13,499 nucleotides of DNA from an uncultured Actinomycetes bacterium (GTDB lineage: Bacteria; Actinomycetota; Actinomycetes; Nanopelagicales; Nanopelagicaceae), in contig CAIPLJ010000100.1 in assembly GCA_903865885.1 (NCBI GenBank), positions 1 through 13,499 on the forward strand, in the 5' to 3' direction. The notes beneath the pieces are model-generated. The model was not told where the DNA came from. It ran no database searches and worked only from the letters and a program-made list of their open reading frames with translations. This document shows, one piece after another, positions 12,480 to 13,499 of this stretch (within the stretch, counting starts at the first letter, position 1; the number at the start of each line of letters is the position of its first letter). A program made the position numbers and the translations under genes.

Positions 12480-13499
12480 ATGGATAAGACGCTTGTCACC
12501 CAGACATACTCTTTAACCGGAATGACCTGTTCATCGTGCGTCAACACCATTGAGCGCGCAGTCAATGAGATTCCAGGAGTATCAGCCTCCGTAAATTTCG
12601 CATCAGAGACGTTACATGTTCTTGCGCCTTCCGAGTTAGATGCCTCGACAGTTATTAAGAAGATTAAATCCACTGGTTATGGGGCAGCTCTTCTTTCAGA
12701 TCAAGCAGATCCTGCTCTGCATCGTAAAGGGGCAGCAGGAGCGCTGATCTTTGCAATAATTTTTGCAGTTCCAACGATTTTGATCTCGATGGTCATGAGC
12801 TGGCACCAACCAATCAATAATTGGCTTACATCTCAATTTACTAACTATGGAATTGCACTACCACCACATGCAGATCATCTCTTTGCGTCATGGCTCGCAC
12901 TCACAATCAGCGCTCCATTGATATTTATTGTTGCATTTCCCATACATCGCGCAGCAATAAGAAATATCTTCCACCCAACGATGGATACCTTGGTCTCCCT
13001 TGGTTCACTCAGCGCGTACTTCTGGTCCATCTATGCAACATATGTAGGTAAAGGCGATGCCTATACCGAAGTTGCCGCAGGCGTACTTCTCTTTGTCATC
13101 CTCGGACGATTCCTCGAAACTCGTGCAAAGAGAAGTGCAAGTAGCGCACTCTCTACATTGCTTGCACTTGGCGAGAAAGAAGTTGCCGTACTTCGCAATG
13201 GCCTTGAAGTACTTATTCCAATCTCACACCTTGTAGTTGGAGATGAATTTGTTGTAAAGCCCGGTAGCCGTATAGCAACCGATGGCGTTGTAATCTCAGG
13301 ACAAAGTTCTGTAGATAACTCAATGATCACCGGTGAATCAACACCGATAGCGATTACTCCTGGAATGAATGTGATCGGATCTGCGCTCAATGCAAACGGG
13401 CGTATTATCGTTCGGGCAACACGAGTTGGAAGCGATACAGAACTTGCGCGCATCACAGCCATGGTCGTTGCTGCCCAAGGCGGTAAGGCACCTATTCAA
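12480..13499 (+). CDS. copA: Copper-type P1B ATPase, N-terminal 340 residues (cut by window end)
   Basis: The frame runs open to the last base. An N-terminal heavy-metal-associated domain (about residues 8-72) has GMTCSSC with C17 and C20. Membrane helices follow (about 82-103 and 128-152), then HPTMDTLVSLGSLSAYFWS, an EVAAGVLLFVILGRFLE helix, and the actuator domain with TGES at 284-287. These are P1B features and match CopA, the Cu(I) exporter. The CPC/CPH metal site, the phosphorylated DKTGT and the ATP-binding domain lie beyond the window, so metal choice is not proven. ATG at 12480 is two nt after the hisN stop. A weak AGGG lies eight nt upstream, and no clear -10 at leaderless spacing is seen, so co-transcription with hisN is likely. 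Confidence 0.9.
   Translation, partial: MDKTLVTQTYSLTGMTCSSCVNTIERAVNEIPGVSASVNFASETLHVLAPSELDASTVIKKIKSTGYGAALLSDQADPALHRKGAAGALIFAIIFAVPTILISMVMSWHQPINNWLTSQFTNYGIALPPHADHLFASWLALTISAPLIFIVAFPIHRAAIRNIFHPTMDTLVSLGSLSAYFWSIYATYVGKGDAYTEVAAGVLLFVILGRFLETRAKRSASSALSTLLALGEKEVAVLRNGLEVLIPISHLVVGDEFVVKPGSRIATDGVVISGQSSVDNSMITGESTPIAITPGMNVIGSALNANGRIIVRATRVGSDTELARITAMVVAAQGGKAPIQ

Noticed and set aside
1..13499. Search for CRISPR arrays, insertion sequences, att sites, tRNAs, riboswitches or a defence or secondary-metabolite system
   Set aside because: No regularly spaced repeats, transposase motifs, cloverleaf-like stretches or unexplained gene clusters were seen. Nearly all bases belong to recognisable housekeeping or stress genes.

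Overview
**Organism.** The window looks like chromosome of a small-genome, moderate-to-low-GC actinobacterium. Freshwater acI / Nanopelagicales types would fit, but that is inference from gene content and compactness; no rRNA or taxonomic marker is present. Actinobacterial signs are a SigR/RsrA-type redox sigma and zinc anti-sigma pair, nickel superoxide dismutase with its dedicated protease, a histidine phosphatase-TlpA-CcdA-ResB-CcsB cytochrome c block of the order known from mycobacteria, and a sigR / SRAP / aroA / rsgA neighbourhood also known from actinobacteria. Every base is in or next to a gene, and there is no gene-free stretch over 300 bp. I see no mobile element, CRISPR array, tRNA or rRNA.

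**Layout.** (1) 1-1282, plus strand: the tail of an acyl-CoA synthetase (probably MenE), then menA (menaquinone prenyltransferase) and a small PLDc_N membrane protein. (2) 1284-5544, minus strand: a five-gene operon read right to left as histidine phosphatase, TlpA/ResA-like lipoprotein, CcdA, ResB, CcsB, for thiol-redox and cytochrome c assembly. (3) 5596-6357, plus: HAD phosphatase. (4) 6354-7118: divergent sodX and sodN. (5) 7163-9334, minus: SRAP protein (YedK/HMCES), sigR, rsrA and a hotdog thioesterase. (6) 9377-13499, plus: aroA, rsgA, hisN-like phosphatase and the first 340 codons of a copper-type P1B ATPase.

**How the genes fit together.** Menaquinone synthesis and cytochrome c maturation both serve respiration. 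NiSOD, SigR/RsrA, the abasic-site protein and the copper pump form an oxidative/metal stress theme. AroA and HisN are amino-acid biosynthesis, and RsgA is ribosome assembly.

**Most notable signals.** First, nearly every gene that begins a transcription unit has a TAnnnT -10 hexamer exactly 6-7 nt before its start codon and no Shine-Dalgarno. This predicts systematic leaderless transcription, whereas several clear operon-internal genes carry real Shine-Dalgarno sequences. Second, menA has no ATG/GTG/TTG that would give a full-length protein. Its best start is an ATT codon six nt after a perfect GGAGG, overlapping the upstream stop codon. I did not find a convincing undescribed multi-gene system; the gene families here are all recognisable.
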